From NCBI GenBank assembly GCA_025363795.1, contig JANYLE010000262.1:1-7580 (forward strand): DNA of 7,580 bases. Reading direction: 5' to 3'. Position numbers and translations under genes: made by a program. The DNA is from Mariniphaga sp. (lineage in GTDB: Bacteria; Bacteroidota; Bacteroidia; Bacteroidales; Prolixibacteraceae). Position 1 is the stretch's first letter, and each line of letters starts with the position of its first letter. Below the pieces are notes generated by a model. That model did no database searches. It was not told where the DNA came from and saw only the letters and a list, made by a program, of their open reading frames with translations. This document shows positions 1-6,258 of this stretch, piece by piece.

Positions 1-2
1 AT

Positions 3-431
3 TATGATAATATTCTTGATTCATGTACTCCTATGGAACGATTTGTTCTCAGTGATATGGCGCAAGATATGATCGTAAACAGTAAAAATAAGAAAGTGGT
101 AAACCTTTTGATTCACAGGGGCCTGCTTGTTGCAAACGAATGTTCCATCAGGTTTATGAATGAAAGTTTCCGAAAACATGTCCTGCTTCGGTTCACTTCT
201 GAAGAAAAAGCACGACTGAAGGAGAAAATTGGGGATGTGGGAATCAGTTGGCAAGACTATAAATTAATCCTCATATTGGTTATGATCGGTCTTTTCACCT
301 TCCTGTTTATTGCGAACAGAGCAATACTCGATAATTTGAATAAACTCTTTATTGTCCTTGGTGGTGGGACAGTCTTAATTACCAATTTAACTGGAATGTT
401 TACAAGAAAGGAAACAGGCAATCCCAAATAG
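3..431 (+). CDS. C-terminal part of a membrane-anchored protein with a winged-helix-like segment (5'-truncated)
   Basis: The reading frame is open from the first complete codon in the window with no stop upstream, so the true start lies outside and the ATG at 33 is probably internal. Counting from that ATG, residues 1-50 read like a small helical, winged-helix-like segment (LSDMAQDMIVNSKNKKVVNL, then HRGLLVA and FMNESFRKHV). A charged linker follows (about 55-75), then a hydrophobic helix at about 78-95 and a second hydrophobic stretch at about 105-122, ending in a short basic tail. From memory, this order of segments resembles the C-terminal ends of large Bacteroidota proteins that carry an ATPase or signalling module further upstream. 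That resemblance is not provable from the fragment. The gene converges with the aldo/keto reductase, 35 bases between stops, and no clear terminator is visible there. Function is unknown. Confidence 0.7.
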   Translation, partial: YDNILDSCTPMERFVLSDMAQDMIVNSKNKKVVNLLIHRGLLVANECSIRFMNESFRKHVLLRFTSEEKARLKEKIGDVGISWQDYKLILILVMIGLFTFLFIANRAILDNLNKLFIVLGGGTVLITNLTGMFTRKETGNPK

Positions 432-466
432 TTAGAATCAACTGATGAACTTGTAAATACTAATTT

Positions 467-1300
467 TCAGAAGTTAAATGTGTCAGGATGGGCACCAAAA
501 TGATGGTTTCTATCAAGCGCATCAATTTGACTGATATCTTCGGCAGAGAGTTCAAAGTCGAAAATATTCGCATTTCCCATAATTCGTTCTTTATGAACTG
601 ATTTCGGAATAGTCACAATCCCTTTTTGCAAGTCCCATCTTAAAACAATCTGAACTGGCGACTTTGTATATTTTTTGGATAGTTCGATTAACAACTTTAT
701 TTCATTGACCTCTCCACGCATGATCGGACTCCAGGCTTCGTAGATAATGTTTCGGGCTTTACAGAAATTGATGAGCGGCTGCTGAACAAGGTAAGGATGA
801 CACTCCACCTGGTTGACCATGGGCATAATTTCGGCGATTTGAATAATATCTTCAAGATGGTGTTGCAGAAAATTGCTCACCCCAATTGCGCGTGCTTTTC
901 CGGAGCGGTAAATTTGCTCCATGATTTTCCAGGTCTGTGTAAACTTACCTTTCACCGGCCAATGAATAAGGTAAAGATCAATATAGTCAGTTTGCAATAG
1001 TTCAAGACTCTTTTCAAAGCCTTGCAGAACTGTTCCGTTTCGTTGATTGTCGTTCCATACTTTTGTTGTAATAAATATCTCGTTACGCGGAATTCCACTG
1101 GCTTTAACTGCATTACCCACACCTCGTTCATTTTTATAAATTGCCGCTGTATCGATGTGCCGGTAGCCGGCATCTAGTGCCCACTTTACAGAATTTTCAA
1201 CTTCAGTTCCTTCATTAGTTTTAAAAACGCCCAATCCAAAATAGTGCATTTCAACGCCATTCGCTAATTTGACAGTTCCCTTTAAATCGGTTATATTCAT
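467..1300 (-). CDS. Aldo/keto reductase, 2,5-diketo-D-gluconate reductase type
   Basis: This is a cytosolic NADPH-dependent reductase of aldehydes and ketones with the family's (beta/alpha)8 barrel. The start chosen is the ATG at 1300 (277 aa). An in-frame TTG at 1312 would add four residues but is a weaker codon, and homologues typically begin close to NITDLKGTVKLANGVEM. Numbering from the ATG, the catalytic tetrad is complete: Asp50 (HIDTA), Tyr55 (IYKNE), Lys80 (TTKVW) and His113 (LIHWP). Also present are GVSNF (140-144), NQVECHP (163-169) and the cofactor phosphate-binding segment IPKS...RI..N (231-243). Length and motifs are typical of DkgA/YvgN-like enzymes, which act on small reactive carbonyls such as methylglyoxal as well as keto-sugars. 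The exact substrate cannot be read from sequence. The gene is divergent from the truncated haemoglobin, so a shared stress role is possible but only inferred. Confidence 0.93.
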   Translation of the reverse strand: MNITDLKGTVKLANGVEMHYFGLGVFKTNEGTEVENSVKWALDAGYRHIDTAAIYKNERGVGNAVKASGIPRNEIFITTKVWNDNQRNGTVLQGFEKSLELLQTDYIDLYLIHWPVKGKFTQTWKIMEQIYRSGKARAIGVSNFLQHHLEDIIQIAEIMPMVNQVECHPYLVQQPLINFCKARNIIYEAWSPIMRGEVNEIKLLIELSKKYTKSPVQIVLRWDLQKGIVTIPKSVHKERIMGNANIFDFELSAEDISQIDALDRNHHFGAHPDTFNF

Positions 1301-1360
1301 AGCATTAAACAAAATTATGGATTGGCAAGACTGTTAAACACCGTTAAAACAAATATTTCA

Positions 1361-1368
1361 CAAATATA
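1361..1368 (-). promoter_or_regulatory. Candidate -7 promoter element for the aldo/keto reductase
   Basis: On the minus strand this reads TATATTTG, an exact match to the Bacteroidota -7 consensus TAnnTTTG. It lies about 60 bases before the ATG at 1300, in the only gap between the divergent reductase and haemoglobin genes. No good -33 TTTG is seen 19-21 bases upstream, so the call rests on the -7 box alone. On the plus strand, AAAATTTG at 1376-1383 is a 7/8 match that could serve the haemoglobin gene. Confidence 0.3.
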
Positions 1369-1401
1369 GTTCCCGAAAATTTGATTGGTGTGCTTGAAAT
1401 T

Positions 1402-1803
1402 ATGAAATTTGAACCAAATAGAAATCGGATGAGGAATGATATAACATCACTAAAGGATATTCAGTTTTTGGTCGATAAATTTTACGAATTGGTTCAGAAA
1501 GACCCTTTTCTTGGACCAATCTTTAACGTCAGACTTGCAGGCAGATGGGATATGCATCATCGCAAGCTATACCGGTTTTGGCATACTGTTTTGCTACGTC
1601 GACCTGATTATTTTGGCGATCCTGTTCCGATGCATTTCGATATGAACATCGATCAGCGTCATTTTGATCATTGGCTGGTTATTTGGATCGAAACGATTGA
1701 TGCTAATTTTGAAGGAGTTATCGCGGAGAGAGCGAAATTCAGGGGAAAAACGATGGCGAAAGCTTTTCTAGCTAAGATTAATAAGGCTGCCGGTAAAGTT
1801 TAG
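1402..1803 (+). CDS. Group III truncated haemoglobin
   Basis: This is a small cytosolic haem protein of the truncated (2-over-2) globin family, group III, like Campylobacter jejuni Ctb. Such proteins bind O2 and NO, and Ctb is linked to nitrosative stress and oxygen handling. From the ATG at 1402 the protein is 133 aa. Visible signatures are the B9-B10 pair Phe-Tyr with Tyr28 (DKFYELV), Trp49 followed by the distal-side His52 (RWDMHHRKL), FWHTVLL, the proximal haem-ligand His78 (VPMHFDMN) and the G8 Trp91 (HFDHWLVIW). The C-terminal helix ERAKFRGKTMAKAF fits the family. The start is uncertain. A TTG at 1381 would extend the protein by seven residues. An ATG at 1429 (124 aa, MRNDITSLKDIQFL) matches the usual family start best, placing the B10 tyrosine at residue 19 as in Ctb. 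The gene appears monocistronic and is followed by a 448-base gap. Confidence 0.9.
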   Translation: MKFEPNRNRMRNDITSLKDIQFLVDKFYELVQKDPFLGPIFNVRLAGRWDMHHRKLYRFWHTVLLRRPDYFGDPVPMHFDMNIDQRHFDHWLVIWIETIDANFEGVIAERAKFRGKTMAKAFLAKINKAAGKV

Positions 1804-1969
1804 TTTGTGGTGCAGCTACCGTCAGAAAAGATCGGTCATTCCAATTTCTTGCATTTCAGATCTGTTTTTTAAACGTAAAGTATATTTTAAATTGTCACTT
1901 TCGTGATTGTCCTAATAATGAATTAATTATAAATATTTCGTATTTTTTATTTAGAATGAGTAAAAGATA

Positions 1970-2001
1970 TTTGGAAATTCGAATTCTGCTCGCTATGTTT
2001 G
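1970..2001 (+). promoter_or_regulatory. Promoter for lysC-metY-metA
   Basis: TTTG at 1970-1973 and TATGTTTG at 1994-2001 are separated by 20 bases. Both boxes and the spacing match the Bacteroidota housekeeping pattern (-33 TTTG, about 19-21 bases, -7 TAnnTTTG). Transcription would start near 2006, giving an unusually long leader of roughly 245 bases before the lysC ATG. This is a pattern match with no experimental support. Confidence 0.45.
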
Positions 2002-2122
2002 TCCCGAAATAAAATTCAATTATAGCTGACATTTCAGAATGAAAAAAGGAAACTTAAATATTGATTCAATCATATTCGGAGAACAGCCATGCTCTTCAAG
2101 TTTTCTTTGTTCTGTAATTTTC

Positions 2123-2206
2123 ATGCTCTCCACTTCTATGTTCATGCGATAGCCTTCTTTCGGGCATAACCCTGATTGAAGGCTCCAGCAAAACGCTCTT
2201 AGGAGC
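2123..2206 (+). promoter_or_regulatory. Possible attenuator-like leader structure upstream of lysC
   Basis: A nine-codon frame at 2123-2152 encodes MLSTSMFMR, three of nine residues being Met. Its stop overlaps the 5' arm of a hairpin: AGCCTTC (2151-2157) pairs with GAAGGCT (2178-2184), with an inner GGG/CCC pair. That 3' arm overlaps a second hairpin, GCTCC (2182-2186) with GGAGC (2202-2206), extended by AGC/GCT, so the two structures exclude each other. A T-rich stretch (2216-2226) follows, but not directly after the stem. The arrangement recalls translation-coupled attenuation of a methionine-pathway operon. However, simple stalling at the Met codons would mask the first hairpin and favour the second, which is not the classic logic if the second terminates. 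The stems are short enough to occur by chance. Confidence 0.22.
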
Positions 2207-2251
2207 AAATTCACATTTTTATTTTTCTGAATACTTAATTATTGCATTATT

Positions 2252-3634
2252 ATGCCTAAAACTGTCGTTAAATTCGGCGGATCGAACCTTAAATGTAAGG
2301 AAGATATCGGACGCGTAATTCAGGTAGTAAAGAACTACAAACAGCCAATTGTAATTGTTGTTTCTGCATTTTTCGGGATAACTAATTATCTCATTGAATC
2401 ATTGGAAAAGGCCCGTCATGATGAACAAGTAGCCAAGGCTACCACGAACTATCTTTACAACCTTAAGAGGGAGACGCTTGAATTGCATATTGAAGATACT
2501 GATTATCGTAATAGTATTTTATTGGAAATTAGCGTGCTACTTGATGAGCTTGAAAAATACCTTCAGGGAATTGCACTTACAGGCGATGCTTCACCTGCGC
2601 TCGAAGATCACGTTTTGGCTTTTGGGGAAAGGATTTCGGCCGTATTTCTGAATGGAATTCTGAATAATGAAGGAATTGATTCTAAGACGGCCTTTCCTGA
2701 ATCAATTGGATTGGTTACCGATGGAGAGTTTGGGAATGCGTCTGTCGATTTTGTAAAATCAACAGGTAATGTGCGTGAAGCATTAGCTTCAGAACTGGTT
2801 TATGTTGTTCCTGGTTTTTACGGCGTTTCACCTGATGGAAAAACCACCTTGCTTGGTCGGGGCGGAAGTGATTATTCTGCAGCTGCTATTGCACGCTGCA
2901 TTGGCGCTTCTTCGTTGGATATCTGGAAAGATGTGAATGGTTTCTTAAGTGCAGATCCCAAAATAGTTGAGAATCCGGTCAAAATTCAGAAACTAACCTA
3001 TAATGAAGCAGCTGAATTGGCCTACTTTGGTGCTAAAATCCTGCATCCGCGTACTGTTGAGCCGCTTAGCGATCCTCATATCCCAATTCGAGTTTTTAAT
3101 ATATACGGTGCATTGGAAGTCGGGACTCCGCTTTCGATTGTAAGTGCTGAGAAAACTGTATCTAAAGGAATTGTTAAGAGCGTCACGTACAGTTTGGATT
3201 TTGGAATTCTGAAACTAAAGGGCTCCGGTGTTGGGGCAAAGCCCGGAATTTTGGCCAAAGTTACCACGGCTCTACATGTGGCAGGAATTAATATTAGTTC
3301 TGTGCTCACATCCCAGATATCAATCAATATTATCATTGCAAAAAGGGATTTAAGTACAGCGTATGCCGTAGTGAGTGCTATTCAGTTACCCGTGGTTGGT
3401 AAACTGCAGGTTACTGAAAATATTGCTGTTGTAGCTGCGGTTGGTAACGGAATCGCAGAGAATTACGGAGTTGCGGCTCGGATATTTACAGCTTTGGCGA
3501 ATAATGGAATCAATGTATTGATGAGTTGCTCTGGAGCATCACCAATTGTAAGCTATTTTCTTGTTGATATAAACGACTGTATTCCAGCTGTAAGATCGAT
3601 TCATCAGGAATTTTTTGAAACAAATATTGTATAA
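2252..3634 (+). CDS. lysC: Aspartokinase, monofunctional, with two C-terminal ACT domains
   Basis: This enzyme catalyses ATP-dependent phosphorylation of L-aspartate to 4-aspartyl phosphate, the entry step to lysine, threonine and methionine. The 460-aa protein starts at an ATG giving MPKTVVKFGGS, the usual N-terminal kinase motif (Lys7, Gly9-Gly10-Ser11). Further amino-acid-kinase signatures are GERIS (125-129), GRGGSDYSA (202-210), the ATP-site segment DIWKDVNGFLSADPK (223-237) and EAAELAYFGAKILHP (252-266). Two ACT regulatory domains follow at about 307-378 and 388-458. No homoserine dehydrogenase domain is present: the frame stops after the ACT pair, so this is not the bifunctional ThrA common in Bacteroidota. 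It is the first gene before metY (138-base gap) and metA, suggesting an isozyme devoted to methionine supply. Which amino acid inhibits it cannot be told from sequence. The leader is long, and regulation there is possible. Confidence 0.94.
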   Translation: MPKTVVKFGGSNLKCKEDIGRVIQVVKNYKQPIVIVVSAFFGITNYLIESLEKARHDEQVAKATTNYLYNLKRETLELHIEDTDYRNSILLEISVLLDELEKYLQGIALTGDASPALEDHVLAFGERISAVFLNGILNNEGIDSKTAFPESIGLVTDGEFGNASVDFVKSTGNVREALASELVYVVPGFYGVSPDGKTTLLGRGGSDYSAAAIARCIGASSLDIWKDVNGFLSADPKIVENPVKIQKLTYNEAAELAYFGAKILHPRTVEPLSDPHIPIRVFNIYGALEVGTPLSIVSAEKTVSKGIVKSVTYSLDFGILKLKGSGVGAKPGILAKVTTALHVAGINISSVLTSQISINIIIAKRDLSTAYAVVSAIQLPVVGKLQVTENIAVVAAVGNGIAENYGVAARIFTALANNGINVLMSCSGASPIVSYFLVDINDCIPAVRSIHQEFFETNIV

Positions 3635-3681
3635 GTAGAGTTATAAATAATGATAGGTTTAATCTATCAGGATTTATCGGT

Positions 3682-3714
3682 AATGTTTGCTGCATAACTT
3701 GAGTAGCAGACATT
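3682..3714 (+). other. 10-bp hairpin in the lysC-metY gap
   Basis: AATGTTTGCT (3682-3691) pairs with AGCAGACATT (3705-3714) over ten positions with one G-U pair and a 13-base loop. Only a short TTTT (3713-3716) follows, so it could be a weak or partial terminator, an mRNA-stability element or an operator. A smaller hairpin, TGATAG (3651-3656) with CTATCA (3664-3669), lies just before it. The 50 bases after it, up to the metY start, are almost pure A/T. Confidence 0.4.
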
Positions 3715-3772
3715 TTAAAGCAGAATAAATAATAAATAAAAATAATTTCAAATTCAATTAAAACAATTAGTT

Positions 3773-5074
3773 ATGAGTGCAAATTCACAAAAATTCGAAA
3801 CGTTGCAAGTCCATGCGGGGCATACGCCCGATAGTGATACTTTATCAAGGGCTGTTCCAATTTATCAGACAACTTCATATGTCTTTAAAGACTCTGAACA
3901 TGCCGCCAATCTGTTCGGTCTTAAAGAGTTTGGGAATATTTATACGCGATTAATGAATCCGACAACCGACGTATTTGAAAAAAGGATTGCAGCCCTTGAA
4001 GGCGGGGTAGCTGCCCTGGCAGTCGCATCAGGTCACGCTGCTCAATTCATCGCGATTACTAATATTGCCGGAAGCGGTGATAACCTGGTTTCTTCGCCTT
4101 ATCTGTATGGCGGAACATTTAACCAGTTTAAAGTTACCTTTAAAAACCTTGGCATTGAAGCCCGTTTCGCTGCAGATCTAAACCCGGATAATTTTGAAAA
4201 ACTGATTGACGACAAGACTAAAGCGATTTATTTGGAGACAATTGGCAACCCCAGTTTCTCTGTTCCGGATTTCGAGAAATTTGCTGCATTGGCTAAGAAG
4301 CATGATCTGCCTTTGATTGTTGACAATACTTTTGGTTGTGGTGGTGCGCTTTTCCGTCCACTCGAACATGGAGCTAATATTGTGGTGGAATCTGCCACAA
4401 AATGGATTGGCGGTCATGGTTCATCAATCGGAGGCGTGATTGTGGATGGTGGTAATTTCAATTGGGGAAATGGAAAATATCCGGCTTTCACAGAACCATC
4501 CGAAGGCTACCATGGTTTAAAATTTTGGGAAGTATTTGGAACTGACGGACCATTTGGTAATATTGCCTTTATTATAAGGGCGCGTGTTGAAGGATTACGC
4601 GATTTTGGTCCGGCTATCAGCCCGTTCAACTCATTTTTATTGATTCAGGGGCTCGAAACATTATCTTTACGTGTTGAACGACATGTTCAAAATACATTGG
4701 CGCTGGCTAAATGGCTTTCGAAACATCCTAAGGTTGAATCGGTAAATTATCCGGGACTCGAAGGAAATGAGAACTATGAGTTGGCATCCAAGTATTTACC
4801 CAAAGGGGCAGGGGCTGTTCTCTCTTTCATTGTGAAAGGTGGGAAGGAAAAAGCTACCCAGACGGTTGAAAATCTTCAGTTGGTTAGTCATCTGGCCAAT
4901 GTTGGTGATGTGCGCTCACTGATTATCCAGCCTGCTGCAACAACACATTCACAGTTAAGTGAAGCTGAGCAAATCAGAGCAGGAGTTGAACCTGCCGGAT
5001 TACGGGTATCTGTCGGGATTGAACACATCGACGACATTATTGCCGACTTTGAACAGGCTTTTGCAAAGATTTGA
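3773..5074 (+). CDS. metY: O-acetylhomoserine aminocarboxypropyltransferase (O-acetylhomoserine sulfhydrylase)
   Basis: This PLP enzyme of the Cys/Met metabolism family (fold type I) makes L-homocysteine and acetate from O-acetyl-L-homoserine and sulfide in the cytosol. At 433 aa it has the longer MetY-type length rather than the roughly 380-400 aa of cystathionine gamma-synthase or MetZ. Seen in sequence are YTRLMNPT (57-64, phosphate contact from the neighbouring subunit), SGHAAQ (86-91), SPYLYGGT (108-115, ring-stacking Tyr112), VDNTFG (183-188, Asp184 to the pyridine nitrogen) and ESATKWIGGHG (206-216) with Schiff-base Lys210. C-terminal GLRVSVGIEH contains Arg411, expected to hold the substrate carboxylate. 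QPAATTHSQLSEAEQ (386-400) is a typical family signature. The ATG at 3773 sits after an A/T-rich tract. The gene lies between lysC and metA, whose product supplies its substrate. Confidence 0.96.
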   Translation: MSANSQKFETLQVHAGHTPDSDTLSRAVPIYQTTSYVFKDSEHAANLFGLKEFGNIYTRLMNPTTDVFEKRIAALEGGVAALAVASGHAAQFIAITNIAGSGDNLVSSPYLYGGTFNQFKVTFKNLGIEARFAADLNPDNFEKLIDDKTKAIYLETIGNPSFSVPDFEKFAALAKKHDLPLIVDNTFGCGGALFRPLEHGANIVVESATKWIGGHGSSIGGVIVDGGNFNWGNGKYPAFTEPSEGYHGLKFWEVFGTDGPFGNIAFIIRARVEGLRDFGPAISPFNSFLLIQGLETLSLRVERHVQNTLALAKWLSKHPKVESVNYPGLEGNENYELASKYLPKGAGAVLSFIVKGGKEKATQTVENLQLVSHLANVGDVRSLIIQPAATTHSQLSEAEQIRAGVEPAGLRVSVGIEHIDDIIADFEQAFAKI

Positions 5075-5098
5075 TTAGTTGTTTGTTAAAAATAATTT

Positions 5099-5127
5099 AC
5101 CTGGCAGGTTTTAAAAGCCTGTCAGGT
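5099..5127. repeat. Palindromic hairpin with two CCTGnCAGG units between metY and metA
   Basis: ACCTGGCAGG (5099-5108) and CCTGTCAGGT (5118-5127) form a ten-pair stem with one G-U pair and a nine-base loop TTTTAAAAG. Each arm is itself a small palindrome (CCTG-n-CAGG). The two units plus their T/A tails also form a near-perfect tandem direct repeat. It lies 24 bases after the metY stop and 15 before the metA ATG. It is too close to the metA start for an ordinary full terminator. From memory, similar CCTGnCAGG palindromes recur in intergenic DNA of many Bacteroidota, so it may be a dispersed repeat or an mRNA element rather than a specific operator. Confidence 0.55.
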
Positions 5128-5142
5128 TTAAAATATTAAAAA

Positions 5143-6060
5143 ATGCCACTTAATCTTCCGGACAGTCTTCCAGCCATTGAAATATTAAGGGAGGAAAACA
5201 TCTTCGTTATCGACGAAACAAGAGCTATTCATCAGGATATTAGGCCTTTGAAAATTGTGATCCTTAATCTGATGCCATTGAAAATTGCGACAGAAACCGA
5301 TTTATTGAGGTTATTGTCCAATTCTCCCATCCAGATTGAAATTGATTTTCTGCAGATCGATGGTCATGTTTCGAAGAATACTTCAATGGATCATCTGAAT
5401 GCATTTTATCACACTTTCCCGGAAATAAAAGAGAATAAGTACGACGGAATGATCATTACCGGCGCTCCTGTTGAGCATTTGCCATTTGAGGAAGTGGACT
5501 ACTGGGAGAATATATGTGAAATTTTTGATTGGGCTGATCACCACGTTACCTCCACCATGTTTATCTGCTGGGCTGCACAGGCTGGATTGCATTACCATTT
5601 TGGTATCCCGAAGTACCCACTTGGGAAAAAGATGTTTGGAATTTTCGATCATCAGATTTCGGATTCAAAGCTTCCCATATTTCGTGGATTTGATGATGTT
5701 TTCAGAGCACCACACTCACGTCACACTGAGATATTGGCTAAAGACTTATTTAAAGTGCCTGAAATTGAATTGATTTCGTATTCAGAAAAGGCTGGTGTTT
5801 ATATGGCAATGGCGAACAATGGAAAGCAATTGTTTATAACGGGTCATCCCGAATATTCACGTGAAACACTCAACAGGGAGTACAAACGCGATTTCGAAAA
5901 GGGACTGCCGATTGATCTTCCTGTAAACTATTATCTGAATGACGATCCTTCAAAAGAACCGGTTCTTAGCTGGCGGTCTCATGCCAATCTCCTTTTTCTA
6001 AACTGGTTGAATTATTACGTGTACCAGGAAACCCCATATAATTTGCACGATATCAAGTAG
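5143..6060 (+). CDS. metA: MetA-family homoserine O-acyltransferase, predicted to use acetyl-CoA
   Basis: This cytosolic enzyme activates the hydroxyl of L-homoserine for methionine synthesis. The 305-aa protein has the class I glutamine-amidotransferase-like fold and aligns residue-for-residue with Escherichia coli MetA at the active site: nucleophile Cys142 (MFICWAAQAG), His235 and Glu237 (FITGHPEYSR), and Lys47 in NLMPLKIATETD. The acyl-donor position 111 is Glu (TGAPVEHLPF), whereas E. coli MetA has Gly. In studied MetA proteins, Glu111 goes with acetyl-CoA and Gly111 with succinyl-CoA, so O-acetylhomoserine is the predicted product despite the common name homoserine O-succinyltransferase. 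That product is exactly the substrate of the MetY encoded 68 bases upstream. The ATG at 5143 follows an AT-rich tract and gives the family's usual N-terminus. It is last in the cluster. Confidence 0.96.
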   Translation: MPLNLPDSLPAIEILREENIFVIDETRAIHQDIRPLKIVILNLMPLKIATETDLLRLLSNSPIQIEIDFLQIDGHVSKNTSMDHLNAFYHTFPEIKENKYDGMIITGAPVEHLPFEEVDYWENICEIFDWADHHVTSTMFICWAAQAGLHYHFGIPKYPLGKKMFGIFDHQISDSKLPIFRGFDDVFRAPHSRHTEILAKDLFKVPEIELISYSEKAGVYMAMANNGKQLFITGHPEYSRETLNREYKRDFEKGLPIDLPVNYYLNDDPSKEPVLSWRSHANLLFLNWLNYYVYQETPYNLHDIK

Positions 6061-6212
6061 AAATCAATTAAATCAAAAGTTCCGCATCAATAGTTTGCAA
6101 TGCCTTACTTGCTGTTCAGAATAAGGTCAACCAGCTCCTGCGCAAATGAGAAGTGGGAATAACTATAGGATTTTAATTATTAGGATTTTGGAAATGGGTG
6201 GTTGGAATATTA

Positions 6213-6242
6213 AAAATCCGGTGACGAGTGCCACCGGATTTT
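6213..6242. terminator. Bidirectional intrinsic terminator between metA and the M56 peptidase gene
   Basis: AAAATCCGGTG (6213-6223) and CACCGGATTTT (6232-6242) form a perfect 11-bp stem with an eight-base loop. The A run on the left and T run on the right provide a U-tract in either direction. It lies 16 bases past the minus-strand peptidase stop and about 150 bases past the metA stop, between convergent genes, as expected for a shared terminator. The tract is best for the minus strand (TTTTTAA). Confidence 0.85.
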
Positions 6243-6258
6243 AAAAGCGTTGATCAGG

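Larger units (their letters stand above)
1804..2251. other. 448-base intergenic region and probable 5' leader of lysC
   Basis: No convincing protein gene is seen here. The first part (about 1870-1990) is very AT-rich and includes a weak terminator-like CAGATCTG followed by T6 (1857-1870) after the haemoglobin gene. A good Bacteroidota promoter lies at 1970-2001. The segment from about 2080 to 2210 is visibly less AT-rich than its surroundings and holds hairpins and short frames on both strands. A minus-strand frame runs from a GTG at 2214, or an ATG at 2145, to 2020, and has no recognisable family. The last 40 bases before lysC are again AT-rich. The hallmark core motifs of the SAM-I and SAM-II riboswitches are not visible. 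Confidence 0.6.

Noticed and set aside
1301..1312. TTG start at 1312 for the aldo/keto reductase
   Set aside because: It adds only four residues, and the ATG at 1300 gives a family-like N-terminus. Bacteroidota genes favour ATG.
1381..1401. TTG start at 1381 for the truncated haemoglobin
   Set aside because: The extra residues lie before any globin homology. ATGs at 1402 and 1429 are both better, and a weak promoter box overlaps the TTG.
1857..1870. CAGATCTG followed by T6 as a haemoglobin terminator
   Set aside because: An eight-base perfect palindrome with no loop cannot fold as a stable hairpin, and pairing with the upstream AGATC leaves a large loop.
2089..2169. 26-codon Phe-rich plus-strand frame as a leader peptide
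   Set aside because: Seven Phe codons do not fit a methionine operon, and TTC/TTT richness is what the complement of Glu/Lys codons in the minus-strand frame would produce.
1804..2251. SAM-I or SAM-II riboswitch upstream of lysC
   Set aside because: I looked for the SAM-I GGAGGGA and GGCAACC core segments and the SAM-II GCTAAA pseudoknot context and did not find them in a consistent arrangement. A covariance-model search would settle it.
5471..5773. Plus-strand 100-codon frame inside metA
   Set aside because: It is an out-of-frame shadow of the conserved MetA coding sequence.
6166..6189. Direct repeat TAGGATTTT twice, 15 bases apart
   Set aside because: It is short and AT-rich in AT-rich intergenic DNA, with no third copy or partner structure.
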